Shown here one piece after another: positions 1 through 7,997 of a stretch of 64,000 nucleotides of DNA (the first letter of the stretch is position 1; the number at the start of each line of letters is the position of its first letter). The notes under the pieces were generated by a model, which saw nothing but the letters and a program-made list of their open reading frames with translations, did no database searches and had not been told where the DNA came from. The translations under genes and the position numbers were made by a program. Origin of the DNA: Streptomyces sp. NRRL F-5126 (GTDB taxonomy: Bacteria; Actinomycetota; Actinomycetes; Streptomycetales; Streptomycetaceae); the NCBI RefSeq assembly GCF_000721265.1, contig NZ_JOFZ01000005.1, positions 305,854 to 369,853 on the forward strand, given 5' to 3'.

Positions 1-1573
1 CGCTCGTCCAGTCGGCGCCGATGGTGAGCACGACGCCGGGCGTGCCGGTGGACGACAGGCGGGACGACGGCAGGCCGAGCGCGTCAGCCACGGTCTGGGC
101 CTGCGCCTTCTGGCCCGGGCCGTAGGCGAGCGTGGTCTTCGACTGCGGGGTGCTCGCGTTCCCGTACGTGCCGGCGCCGAACCCCTTGGCGGTGAGCGCG
201 GCGCCGACCGCGGCCGCCCGGCCCGAGGTGCTCGTGCCGTTGTCCACGCTCACCGTGACGTCGGAGGGCGCGACCGTGGCGGACGACGAGGGGCCGCTGC
301 CCGAGCCGCCGGAGGCCGGGGACTTCGACGCCCCCGTCTTCTTGCCCGCGGACGTCTTCTTGCCGTCGGGCGATGTCAGCGGCTTGTCGTCGGCGATCGC
401 GGCGAACAGCGCCGACGCGCCCGGCGCCGGGATCACCCGGTTCGCGTTCGTCGGATCGGTGCCCGTCTGCATCGTGGTGAACGTGATCCGCTTCGGCGGG
501 ACCTTGTTCAGGTCGTCGGCCAGGCCGATCAGCTTCGCGATGCTGCCCAGGCCGGTGTCCACGGTCATGGCCTTGGTGGCCGTGTCGGCCAGTGCGTAGA
601 CCTTGGTGGGATCGCTGAGCGTGCCGGCGCTCTTGAGCTTGCGGATCATGGCGCCGAGGAAGATGTGCTGCGCGTACGTGCGGCTGAGGTCGCTGCCGTC
701 GCCGAGGCCGTGCCGCGTCCTGACGAACTCGAGCGCCGCGTCGCCCTTGAGGGTGTGCTGACCCTTGGAGAGCTTGAGGTGCGAGTAGGTGTCGTAGACG
801 TTGTCCGACACGCACACCGACACACCGCCCACCGCGTCCGACATCTTCACGACTCCCGCGAAGTCGAGCATGACGAAGTGGTCGATGGTGATGCCCGTGA
901 GCTGCCGCACGGTCTTGACCTGGCAGGCAGGCCCGTACTGCAGGGCGCTGTTGATCTGTCCCTCGTAGCCCGGTGTCGAGGGGCCGCCGTTCGTCCCCTG
1001 GCAGGCGGGGACCCGGGTCATCGTGTCGCGGGGGATGCTCATGGCGGTGGCGTTGGAGCGGTCCGCCGAGATGTGCACGACCATCTCGACGTCGGCGTTG
1101 TGGCCCGCCGTCGAGTCGCTCGACCCGCAGCCGCCGCCGAGCTTGCAGTCGTCCTTGGAGTTCCTGCCGTCGGAGCCGATCACGAGCACGTTGATCGGGG
1201 TCCTGCCGAACGAGTCCGCCTTCTCCTTGCCGCCGCCCCCGATGGAGACGCTCTTGATGTTGCCGCTGAGGTGCTCGTACAGGTAGGCGCCGCCGCCCGC
1301 GGTGATCAGCACCAGCGCGGAGACCACGCCGAGCACGATCCGCAGGACGCGCCTGCGCCGCGACGGCGGCCTCGCGCGGCGGCGCCTGCGGCCGCCGTCA
1401 CCCGCGCGTGCCGCCTTGCGGGCCGCGGCCCTGCCGCCGCCCGGCGGCTCCTGGGCCGAGCCGGCTGAGGGCGGACGCGCCGTGCCGTGACCCGGCGTCC
1501 GCTGACGCGGCGGGCCCGAGGGACGATGCCGCGTCGCCTGCCGGGAAGGCTCCCCGTCCCGCGGGTCCGTCAT
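1..1573 (-). CDS. LytR-CpsA-Psr (LCP) family protein, 3' end cut by window edge
   Basis: Transfers undecaprenyl-linked glycopolymers to peptidoglycan at the outer face of the membrane (family knowledge). The ATG at 1573 follows a GGGAG ribosome site. The first ~73 residues are a basic, Pro/Arg-rich cytoplasmic tail, then one membrane segment (VLRIVLGVVSALVLI), then the LCP domain with INVLVIGSDGR, SIPRDT and an EFVRTRHG-type arginine motif. A Ser/Gly/Lys-rich linker leads to a LytR_C domain (VSVDNGTSTSGRAAAVGAALTAKGF) that runs off the left edge, so the C terminus is not visible. Transcribed alone, away from the catabolic genes. Confident at family level; the polymer attached is unknown. Confidence 0.9.
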   Translation of the reverse strand, partial: MTDPRDGEPSRQATRHRPSGPPRQRTPGHGTARPPSAGSAQEPPGGGRAAARKAARAGDGGRRRRRARPPSRRRRVLRIVLGVVSALVLITAGGGAYLYEHLSGNIKSVSIGGGGKEKADSFGRTPINVLVIGSDGRNSKDDCKLGGGCGSSDSTAGHNADVEMVVHISADRSNATAMSIPRDTMTRVPACQGTNGGPSTPGYEGQINSALQYGPACQVKTVRQLTGITIDHFVMLDFAGVVKMSDAVGGVSVCVSDNVYDTYSHLKLSKGQHTLKGDAALEFVRTRHGLGDGSDLSRTYAQHIFLGAMIRKLKSAGTLSDPTKVYALADTATKAMTVDTGLGSIAKLIGLADDLNKVPPKRITFTTMQTGTDPTNANRVIPAPGASALFAAIADDKPLTSPDGKKTSAGKKTGASKSPASGGSGSGPSSSATVAPSDVTVSVDNGTSTSGRAAAVGAALTAKGFGAGTYGNASTPQSKTTLAYGPGQKAQAQTVADALGLPSSRLSSTGTPGVVLTIGADWTS

Positions 1574-1881
1574 CTGCGAGCTCCCTGTCCGTCAGTGGTC
1601 GTGGCCGAGTGCGGACGGCCGGCGCGCGATGTCGCGGGTCGTCTTCGCACGGGCCGCACTCTGCAGGATGCACAGGGGCGCGCGGAGGTTGCGGGCGGCG
1701 TGCGGGAGCTTCGTCACGCCTGCGGACCCCGGACCCTCTGCCGGCATGCGACGCCACCTCCGAATGCGACGGGTTCACGAGCGGCCCGGCTGTGCCGGGA
1801 ACCGCCCACACCCTTGCACGTCATTCTGTGGAGGTCCACGTCGGAGGGGGCCCGGGCTCCCTTCGACGCCTCGGCCGAAGG
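1574..1881. other. Intergenic region without a recognised gene
   Basis: 308 bp between the LCP start and the 3' end of the decarboxylase gene. It must carry the leftward LCP promoter. No RNA gene, repeat or convincing open frame is seen. Confidence 0.5.
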
Positions 1882-2877
1882 TCAGATCACCGCCGCCTCG
1901 ATCGCCTCGGGCGCGAACAGCTCCTCCGGCGTGCGCAGCCGGTCGGAGAGCCCTTGCTCGTGGTGGTAGCGCAGGAACGTTGACAAAGCTGACAGCGTCG
2001 TGCGGCCCAGGCCGTACGCCCAGTAGTCCTCGCCGAGCAGCGCCCTCGCCTCCTCGAACTGCGAGGTCAGCCAGGGCAGGGTGAAGCGAAGCGCCGACGT
2101 GTCGTACAGGCCCGCGTACGCCTCCTCCTTCGCGGCCAGCAGCGCCTTGTACAGCGACTGCGCGACCCAGCGGTTCGCCTCGTACACGTCGCGCCGCACG
2201 GCGACCACGTGCATGATCGGGAAGATGCCGGTGTCCGCGTAGTACTCCTTCTCCGCCGCCACGAAGTCGGGGAACACCCGTCGCACGCGCGCGTCGCCGG
2301 CCACGAAGGGGCTGGGGATGCGCGGGGTGTACAGCGCGTCGATCTCGCCGCTCGCCAGCATCGACGACAGGGTCGCGTCGCCCGTGATCGGGCTGATGCG
2401 CAGCGAGCCCGGCAGCGGGACCTTCGCCTTCTCCACCCGGCCGGTGCCCTCCTGGCCGCCGGTGCGGTAGGTGACCGAGTCGAAGGGCACGCCGTGGCGG
2501 TCGGAGAGGATGCCGCGCATCCACACGTTCGCCGTCAGCTGGTACTCGGGGTTGCCGACCACCTTGCCCCGCAGGTCCTCCGGGCGCTCGATACCCGACC
2601 CCGCGTTGCAGTACAGCGCGCCGTGCCGGAACATCCTCGACGTGTACACCGGCAGCGCCACGAACGGCGAAGGATCCTGCCGCAGCGAGAGGACGTACGA
2701 GGACAGCGACAGCTCCGCCACCTCGAACTCCTGGTGGCGCATCATCCGGAAGAAGGTCTCTTCCACGGGCAGCCGCAGGTAGTTGAGGTCGATGCCGTCC
2801 GGCCTGATGGTGCCCTCCTGGAGGGCACGGGTGCGGTCGTAGTCGCCGCAGGCCATCGTCAGTCGCAGGCGTGACAT
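1882..2877 (-). CDS. 4,5-dihydroxyphthalate decarboxylase-like protein (PBP fold), paralogue 1
   Basis: 331 aa, soluble, no signal peptide, so a cytoplasmic enzyme rather than a transport-binding protein although the fold is that of periplasmic binding proteins. The start MSRLRLTMACGDYDRTRAL and the run EFEVAELSLSSYVLSL are typical of the Pht5-type 4,5-dihydroxyphthalate decarboxylase family, which removes a carboxylate from dihydroxylated aromatic acids (family knowledge). Last gene of a tightly packed leftward set, 6 bp after the LigJ-like gene, so probably cotranscribed with adh, the RraA-type aldolase and LigJ. A second, divergent family member lies at 5885. The actual substrate may not be phthalate; the family is broad and mostly uncharacterised. 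Confidence 0.75.
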   Translation of the reverse strand: MSRLRLTMACGDYDRTRALQEGTIRPDGIDLNYLRLPVEETFFRMMRHQEFEVAELSLSSYVLSLRQDPSPFVALPVYTSRMFRHGALYCNAGSGIERPEDLRGKVVGNPEYQLTANVWMRGILSDRHGVPFDSVTYRTGGQEGTGRVEKAKVPLPGSLRISPITGDATLSSMLASGEIDALYTPRIPSPFVAGDARVRRVFPDFVAAEKEYYADTGIFPIMHVVAVRRDVYEANRWVAQSLYKALLAAKEEAYAGLYDTSALRFTLPWLTSQFEEARALLGEDYWAYGLGRTTLSALSTFLRYHHEQGLSDRLRTPEELFAPEAIEAAVI

Positions 2878-2883
2878 GCCTGA

Positions 2884-3906
2884 TCACCTTCCCTGTGCGA
2901 TGAGGAGCGCGTCGAGCCGCGGGTAGACGCGGCGCGCGTTCGTCTCGTAGACCATGGCGAGCTGCTCGCCGGTGAGGCCGGTGCCGTCCACGTAGCGCTT
3001 GGTGTCGTCCCACGCCACCCCGGTCGCCGGGTCGGCGCCGCGCACGGCGCCCAGCATCTCCGAGGCGAACAGGACGTTGCCCGTGCCGACGACACGGGTC
3101 AGCAGGTCCACACCGGGCTGGTGGTAGACGCAGGTGTCGAAGAAGACGTTGTCCTTGAGGTGTTCGGCCGGGTCCGGGTGTCCCATCCGCATCGCGAGGC
3201 CGCGGTAGCGGCCCCAGTGGTACGGGACCGCCCCGCCGCCGTGCGGGATGACGAGGCGCAGCCCGGGGAAGCGGTCGAACAGGTCGGCCTGGACGAGCTG
3301 CATGAACACCGACGTGTCGGCGTTCAGGTAGTGCGCGCCGAGCGTGTGGAAGGAGGGGTTGCAGGACGTCGAGACGTGCACCATCGCCGGTACGCCCAGG
3401 TCCTCCAGCACCTCGTACAGCGGGAACCAGTACGGGTCGGTCAGCGGCGGCGACGTCCAATGGCCGCCAGACGGGTCGGGGTTGAGGTTGCAGCCGACGA
3501 ACCCCAGCTCCCCGACGCAGCGCCGCAGCTCGGCTATCACACCGTCGAGCGGACCGTTCGGCGTCTGCGGCAGCTGGCACACGGCGGCGAAGTGCTCGGG
3601 GAACAGCAGGGACACCCGGTGGACGAGGTCGTTGCTCGCCTCGGCCCACGCGTGTGCCGTCGCCGTGTCGGTGACGTGGTGCTCCATGCCCGAGGCCTTC
3701 GGCGAGAACAGCATCAGGTCGCCGCCGCGCTCCCGCAACACCTTCAGCTGGTGGTCGACCACCGACTCGCGCAGCGCGTCGTCCGTGACGGGCGCCATCG
3801 CAGGCACCGCCCGTCCCGGCTCGGCCAGGCGCGCCAACTGCGCGTCGCGGAAGGCCTGCAGCTGCGGCGGCGCGGTCGTGTAGTGGCCGTGGCAGTCGAT
3901 GATCAC
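2884..3906 (-). CDS. ligJ: 4-oxalomesaconate hydratase-like amidohydrolase (LigJ type)
   Basis: 340 aa. The N terminus IIDCHGHYTTAP is characteristic of LigJ-type 4-oxalomesaconate hydratases in the ACMSD/amidohydrolase superfamily. Metal ligands visible are the HGH of strand 1, His in PAMVHVST, and His in LRLVIPHGGG. Water is added to 4-oxalomesaconate to give 4-carboxy-4-hydroxy-2-oxoadipate in the protocatechuate 4,5-cleavage or gallate pathway (established for LigJ). The start is GTG at 3906; its GTGA overlaps the stop of the upstream aldolase gene, so translation is coupled. The neighbouring RraA-type aldolase would catalyse the next step. A related decarboxylase or hydratase of the same superfamily is the alternative. 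Confidence 0.75.
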   Translation of the reverse strand: MIIDCHGHYTTAPPQLQAFRDAQLARLAEPGRAVPAMAPVTDDALRESVVDHQLKVLRERGGDLMLFSPKASGMEHHVTDTATAHAWAEASNDLVHRVSLLFPEHFAAVCQLPQTPNGPLDGVIAELRRCVGELGFVGCNLNPDPSGGHWTSPPLTDPYWFPLYEVLEDLGVPAMVHVSTSCNPSFHTLGAHYLNADTSVFMQLVQADLFDRFPGLRLVIPHGGGAVPYHWGRYRGLAMRMGHPDPAEHLKDNVFFDTCVYHQPGVDLLTRVVGTGNVLFASEMLGAVRGADPATGVAWDDTKRYVDGTGLTGEQLAMVYETNARRVYPRLDALLIAQGR

Positions 3907-4628
3907 CGGGCCGTCACCCCGCGGCCGTCCTCGCGTCCCGCCAGGTCGGCGTGGTCGGCGTAGGTGAGGCCCTTCGCGGCGAGGCGCTCCCTCATCGCCC
4001 CGACGTCCAGGCTCAGTTCACCGCGCGCGTAGCGCTCGCGCGAGCGTGCCTCCTTGTCCTCGCGCGCCCGGCAGGCCGCCGCCACGTCGGCCGCACGGCC
4101 CCGTGGTACGGCCACGACGCCGTCGTCGTCCGCGACGATCACGTCGCCCGGGTCGATCCGCTGCCCGGCGCACGCCAGTGGCAGCCCGACGTCGCCGAGG
4201 GTCTCCTTCACCGTGCCGAACGCGCAGACGTGGCGCGACCACACGGGGAATCCCATCGCGGTCAGCTCGGCTACGTCGCGGCACCCCGCGTCGATGACCA
4301 GGCCGCGCACACCGCGCGCGGCCACGGCCGTGGCGAGCAGCTCGCCGAAGTACCCGGCGTCGGAGGGCGACGTGGGGGAGACCACCAGGACGTCGCCCGG
4401 CCTGCACTGCTCGACCGCCACGTGCAGCGTCCAGTTGTCCGCGGGCGGCACGCTCACCGTCACGGCCGAGCCCGCGATGTGGCCGCCCGCGAAGACCGGC
4501 CTGAGCGCGGAGGACAGCAGCCCGGTGCGCCCCTGCGCCTCGTGGACCGTCGCCACGCCGTACCGTGCGAGCGCGTCCACGGCGGCCTCGTCCGCGCGCG
4601 GTGTGTCCCGTACGACGAGGCCGCTCAT
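3903..4628 (-). CDS. RraA-superfamily aldolase, probable 4-carboxy-4-hydroxy-2-oxoadipate aldolase/oxaloacetate decarboxylase
   Basis: 241 aa of the RraA/class II pyruvate aldolase superfamily. The conserved core is visible: GDVLVVSP, GYFGELLATAVAARGVRGLVIDAGCRD (the GxxxxxxAxxxGxxGxVxDGxxRD signature with G-C replacing the usual DG), then PGDVIVADDDGVVAVP. Members such as LigK/ProA cleave 4-carboxy-4-hydroxy-2-oxoadipate to pyruvate and oxaloacetate. The ATG at 4628 overlaps the adh stop (ATGA) and its own stop overlaps the ligJ start (GTGA), so it sits inside a translationally coupled operon. Placed next to LigJ, an aldolase is more likely than an RNase E inhibitor. The C terminus is rich in Arg/Glu and probably helical. 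Confidence 0.75.
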   Translation of the reverse strand: MSGLVVRDTPRADEAAVDALARYGVATVHEAQGRTGLLSSALRPVFAGGHIAGSAVTVSVPPADNWTLHVAVEQCRPGDVLVVSPTSPSDAGYFGELLATAVAARGVRGLVIDAGCRDVAELTAMGFPVWSRHVCAFGTVKETLGDVGLPLACAGQRIDPGDVIVADDDGVVAVPRGRAADVAAACRAREDKEARSRERYARGELSLDVGAMRERLAAKGLTYADHADLAGREDGRGVTAR

Positions 4629-5743
4629 GCCGCCTCCGCCCAGGGCAGCAGGGAGACGTGCACGGCGTCCTCGCCGCTCTCGCCGCCGACGGTCCTGATG
4701 GCCTTGTCGGTGTCCGCGAGGCCGAAGGTGTGCGTGGCCAGCCGCTCCAGCGGGAAGCGGCCCGACGCGAGCTGTTCGAGGGCGAGTTCGCAGGCGCGGT
4801 AGCTGTGGCCGCGCGCGCTCTTCATGGCGATCGACTTCTCCGTGAGCTTCTTCAGCGGGAAGTCGGGGAAGGCCGCCACCTCGCCCTGCACGACCATGGT
4901 GCCCTCGCGGCGCTTGAGCGCGTCGACGCCGAGGAGCACCGGCGCGGTGCCCGCGCCCGCGGTGCAGTCGAGCACCACGTCGACGCCGCGCCCGCCGGTG
5001 AGTTCGCGCACGCGCGTCAGGGCGTCCTCCTCGCGCACGTCGATCACCGCGTCGGCGCCCAGCGCGCGCGCCATCGACAGGCGCGCGGCGTCCTTCGTCG
5101 TGCCGGTCACGATGATCAGCGAGGCGCCGGCCTGCTTGCAGGCGACGACCTGCGAAAGGCCCTGCTGTCCCGGCCCCTGGATGAGCACGGTGCTCGCGTA
5201 GCCGACGCCCGCGGTGACCAGCGCCCACTCGATGCCGTTCGACAACGGTGTGACAAGTCCCGCCAGTTCGGCCGAGACGCCATCCGGCACGCGGTGGGTC
5301 ACGGAGTTCCACGGCAGGTAGAGGTACTGCGAGAAGCCGCCCCACAGGTGGTACGGGTTGTTCGCCGACGTGTACCCGTAGCGCCGCGCGTCGGGGTTGG
5401 TGCGCCAGTCCGTGCCTTCGCAGTGGCGGTACTCGCCCGCGTGGCACCAGGCGCACCGCATGCAGCCGACGTAGTGCTCCACGAAGATCCGGTCGCCCTC
5501 GACGAGCCCCTTGCGCTCGGTGAACTCCCGTCCCGCCCTGGCGATCACGCCGACGTTCTCGTGGCCCATGATCACCGGATCGGCGAAGGGCGGCTTGCCG
5601 TACATCTTCACGTCGGTGCCGCAGATGCCGGCGACCTCGACCTTCAACAGGGCGCCGTCGGCCGGGACGTCCGGCATGGGGAACTCGCGCAGCTCCGTCG
5701 TGCCTGGCCCCGTCCTGACCGCCGCCAACACCTGCTCTGCCAT
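4625..5743 (-). CDS. Zinc-dependent MDR alcohol dehydrogenase
   Basis: 372 aa medium-chain dehydrogenase/reductase. Catalytic zinc ligands: C in ICGTD and H-E in MGHENVG. Structural zinc: C-x2-C-x2-C-x7-C in the CMRCAWCHAGEYRHC stretch. The Rossmann segment IQGPGQQGLSQVVACKQAGA gives the NAD(P) site. First gene of the leftward adh, aldolase, ligJ, decarboxylase operon; the 140-bp gap to the divergent second decarboxylase contains a copy of the 19-bp island motif (5814-5832). It probably oxidises a hydroxylated or semialdehyde intermediate; the substrate is unknown. The family assignment is very secure. Confidence 0.85.
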   Translation of the reverse strand: MAEQVLAAVRTGPGTTELREFPMPDVPADGALLKVEVAGICGTDVKMYGKPPFADPVIMGHENVGVIARAGREFTERKGLVEGDRIFVEHYVGCMRCAWCHAGEYRHCEGTDWRTNPDARRYGYTSANNPYHLWGGFSQYLYLPWNSVTHRVPDGVSAELAGLVTPLSNGIEWALVTAGVGYASTVLIQGPGQQGLSQVVACKQAGASLIIVTGTTKDAARLSMARALGADAVIDVREEDALTRVRELTGGRGVDVVLDCTAGAGTAPVLLGVDALKRREGTMVVQGEVAAFPDFPLKKLTEKSIAMKSARGHSYRACELALEQLASGRFPLERLATHTFGLADTDKAIRTVGGESGEDAVHVSLLPWAEAA

Positions 5744-5813
5744 GACCTCTCCTCACCGTGGGGACGCGTGCGCCGGGCCGTTGCGCGGTGGCCCCGCGTG
5801 CTCCCACACTCTA

Positions 5814-5832
5814 TGGCCTGATGGACTGACCA
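5814..5832 (+). promoter_or_regulatory. 19-bp island operator, site 1 (adh / second decarboxylase divergent promoter)
   Basis: TGGCCTGATGGACTGACCA lies in the short divergent region. It matches site 2 (14863-14881) at 15 of 19 positions and site 3 (14949-14967) at 14 of 19. On the minus strand a plausible TAGCAT/TAGAGT promoter for adh would have this motif filling its spacer, suggesting repression. Proposed binding site of the FCD-type GntR regulator encoded at 23259-24023 (inference). Confidence 0.6.
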
Positions 5833-5884
5833 TGCTACCTTTCGGGTGCGACAGGTCCGCGCGCGACAGAATCGAGCAGACGAC

Positions 5885-6838
5885 ATGGCCGACCGCCGAC
5901 TGCGGGCAGTGACCCGCACCCAGGGCGACAACGAGGCGCTCAAGACGGGGGAGGTGACGCCGGCCGGCTGGGACTTCGCCTTCGAGGAGGTCCCCGTCCT
6001 CGTGCACGCCTTCCGCCGGATGGTGCGCGGACTCGAGTTCGACGTCACCGAGATGGCGCTCACCACGTACCTCGTGGCCAAGGAGCACGGCGCGCGCTTC
6101 ACCGCCGTCCCCGCGTTCCTGGTGCGCGGCTTCCACCACGGCGCGATCCACGCCAATCCCTCGCGGTGGCCCGGCATCCGGCACCCCAAGGACCTGGAGG
6201 GCCACCGGGTCGGCGTGAACAGGGGCTACACCGTCACCACGGGCGTGTGGGCGCGCGCGGTGCTCCAGGAGGAGTACGGCGTCGACCTGTCCACCATCAC
6301 CTGGGTGCTGTCGGGCGACGAGCACGTCGCCGCCTACGAGCCGCCGTCGAACGTCGTGCGCATGCCGGCAGGCGCGAGCCTCGAACAGATGCTGCTCGAC
6401 GGCGAGCTGGCCGCGACGATCGGGCCCGCGCCCGACGCGCCCGGCATCGTCCCGCTGATCCCCGACCCGGTCGGGGCCGGGTACGCGGCACTGCGCTCCC
6501 GCGGCTTCTACCCCATCAACCACCTCGTGGTAGTCAAGGACGAACTCCTGCGCGAGCGGCCCGAGTTCGGGTTCGAGGTGTTCGACGCGTTCGCCCGGGC
6601 CAAGTCGCTCTACGTCGACCGGCTGCGCGCCGGCGCGATCGCGGAGCCGACGGCCACGGACCGGATGTACGCGCGCGTGCTGGAGGTGACCGGCGAGGAC
6701 CCGCTGCCCTACGGGATCGAGCCCAACCACGCCGTCCTGGAAACGCTGGTGCGGCACGCCGTCGACCAGCGGATCCTGCGGGCGCCCGTGAAGCTGGAGG
6801 ACGTCTTCGCCGAGACCACGCTGGACGTGACGGCCTGA
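5885..6838 (+). CDS. 4,5-dihydroxyphthalate decarboxylase-like protein (PBP fold), paralogue 2
   Basis: 317 aa from the ATG at 5885 (MADRRLRAVTRTQGDNEAL); an in-frame GTG at 5846 would add 13 residues but lies almost against the operator. It shares with the 1882 gene the motif order FxVTEMALTTYLVAKE, VRGFHHGAI, GHRVGVNRGYTVTTGVWARAVL and LPYGIEPN. No signal peptide, so cytoplasmic. Proposed non-oxidative decarboxylase of a dihydroxylated aromatic acid, by family. Divergent from adh and overlapping the RpiB-like gene (TGATG). Two divergent members in one island could act on successive carboxylates or form a hetero-oligomer; neither is shown. Confidence 0.7.
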   Translation: MADRRLRAVTRTQGDNEALKTGEVTPAGWDFAFEEVPVLVHAFRRMVRGLEFDVTEMALTTYLVAKEHGARFTAVPAFLVRGFHHGAIHANPSRWPGIRHPKDLEGHRVGVNRGYTVTTGVWARAVLQEEYGVDLSTITWVLSGDEHVAAYEPPSNVVRMPAGASLEQMLLDGELAATIGPAPDAPGIVPLIPDPVGAGYAALRSRGFYPINHLVVVKDELLRERPEFGFEVFDAFARAKSLYVDRLRAGAIAEPTATDRMYARVLEVTGEDPLPYGIEPNHAVLETLVRHAVDQRILRAPVKLEDVFAETTLDVTA

Positions 6839-7296
6839 TGCGGATCGCCGTCACGGCCGACCACAACGGCGTCGCCCTGCGGGCGCGCCTCGTACGGTGG
6901 CTCGCCGCCGAGGGGCACACCGTGGACGACCGCGGCGGCGCGAGCGACGCGGCGAGCGTCGTCGACTACCCGGCGCTGTGCGCGGACGCCTGCGCCGAGG
7001 TGGTCGCGGGCCGCGCCGACCGCGCCCTGGTACTCGGCGGCAGCGGGCTCGGTGAGACGGTGGCCTGCAACAAGATCCACGGGATCAGGGCGGGGCTCTG
7101 CCACGACGTGTGGAGCGCCGGGATCTCGCGCGGCAACAACGACGCGAACGTGCTGGTGCTCGCAGCGAAGACGCTCGCCCCGCAGGCGGCCGAGGAGGTC
7201 GTGGCGACCTGGCTGACGACCCCGTTCAAGGGCGGCGTCCACGCCCGCAGGGTCGCCCAGATCGCAGCACTGGAACGCGGTGAGCCGCCGCACTGA
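6838..7296 (+). CDS. RpiB/LacAB-family isomerase-like protein
   Basis: 152 aa, full family length. MRIAVTADHNGVALRARLVRWL carries the phosphate-binding start and LVLGGSGLGETVACNKIHGIRAGLC the active-site loop. Ribose-5-phosphate isomerase B of enterobacteria uses a Cys in this loop; here GGSGLGE places a Glu as in the mycobacterial RpiB type. RGNNDANVLVL is also conserved. The ATG overlaps the stop of the decarboxylase gene, so it is part of that short operon. In this context a sugar-phosphate substrate is unexpected; it may isomerise a keto/aldo or lactone intermediate of the pathway (inference). Confidence 0.75.
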   Translation: MRIAVTADHNGVALRARLVRWLAAEGHTVDDRGGASDAASVVDYPALCADACAEVVAGRADRALVLGGSGLGETVACNKIHGIRAGLCHDVWSAGISRGNNDANVLVLAAKTLAPQAAEEVVATWLTTPFKGGVHARRVAQIAALERGEPPH

Positions 7297-7997
7297 CGCC
7301 GCCGCCGGCGCGTCGCGCTCCGCCGGGGCACCCGCCCCGACCGGCGCGGCGCGGCAGCCCGCGGCGCACGGTGTGCGGCGCGCGGCTGCGCCTGAGCGAC
7401 GGGCCGTGCCGGGCGGCCGCGCCCACGGGCCGCCTCGCCGCCGCCCGCTCAAGGCGGCAGCCCGGGCCTACGGGCGGCAGTCCGACGAGAGCCGCGGGCG
7501 CTGCGGCCCGCACCCGCGGCTGAGCGCCGGACCTTGACGGCAGCCCGGCTGCGCCGGCAGGCGGCCCCAGGCCCCGGCCGCTCAAGGCGGATTCCGACGG
7601 GGCGGCGCACGTGCCCGCGCCTGTGCCGGGCGCCGGTGGGGGCAGGGGCCGCTGGGGCGGGGCAGCGGACCGTGGCGTCAGCCGGGCTGTGCGCGGGCCG
7701 CCTCGCCCGCCGCCCGCTCAAGGCGGCGGTCCAGCGGCTGCCGGGTGCGGCCCAGTTGCCCGGCGGGGCAGTTCGCCGGGACGGTACGAGCGTGCCCCCC
7801 GCACGGGGCTGCGCACGAGCGCCGTGCCGGGGCGCCGCGCAGGGGGGCCGGCGCGGCGCGGCTGCCGGGCTGCGCCCGCGGATCTCCTCGCCCGTGCGCG
7901 GCTCCGGTCGGCTGCCCGGGGGAATGCGTGGTGCCGTCGGCCCCGCCCGAAGCACGGCGGCGCCCCGCTGCGCGGCCGGAGTGGACGGGCCGGCGGC
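7297..7997. repeat. Gene-free, extremely GC-rich stretch with a degenerate ~134-bp direct repeat
   Basis: 701 bp with no credible gene. The word CTCAAGGCGG occurs at 7448, 7581 and 7717, i.e. at steps of 133 and 136 bp. Around the first and third copies a ~33-bp block (7426-7458 and 7694-7727) is identical apart from one inserted C, and each copy can form a GCCGCC/GGCGGC hairpin. This looks like a decayed tandem repeat separating the convergent RpiB-like and phosphatase genes; it may also act as a terminator. Confidence 0.55.

Noticed and set aside
3951..5821. Long rightward open frames opposite the adh, aldolase and ligJ genes
   Set aside because: Arg/His/Val-rich translations without motifs; they exist only because third codon positions of the real leftward genes are G/C. 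The leftward genes have full family motifs and overlapping start/stop codons.
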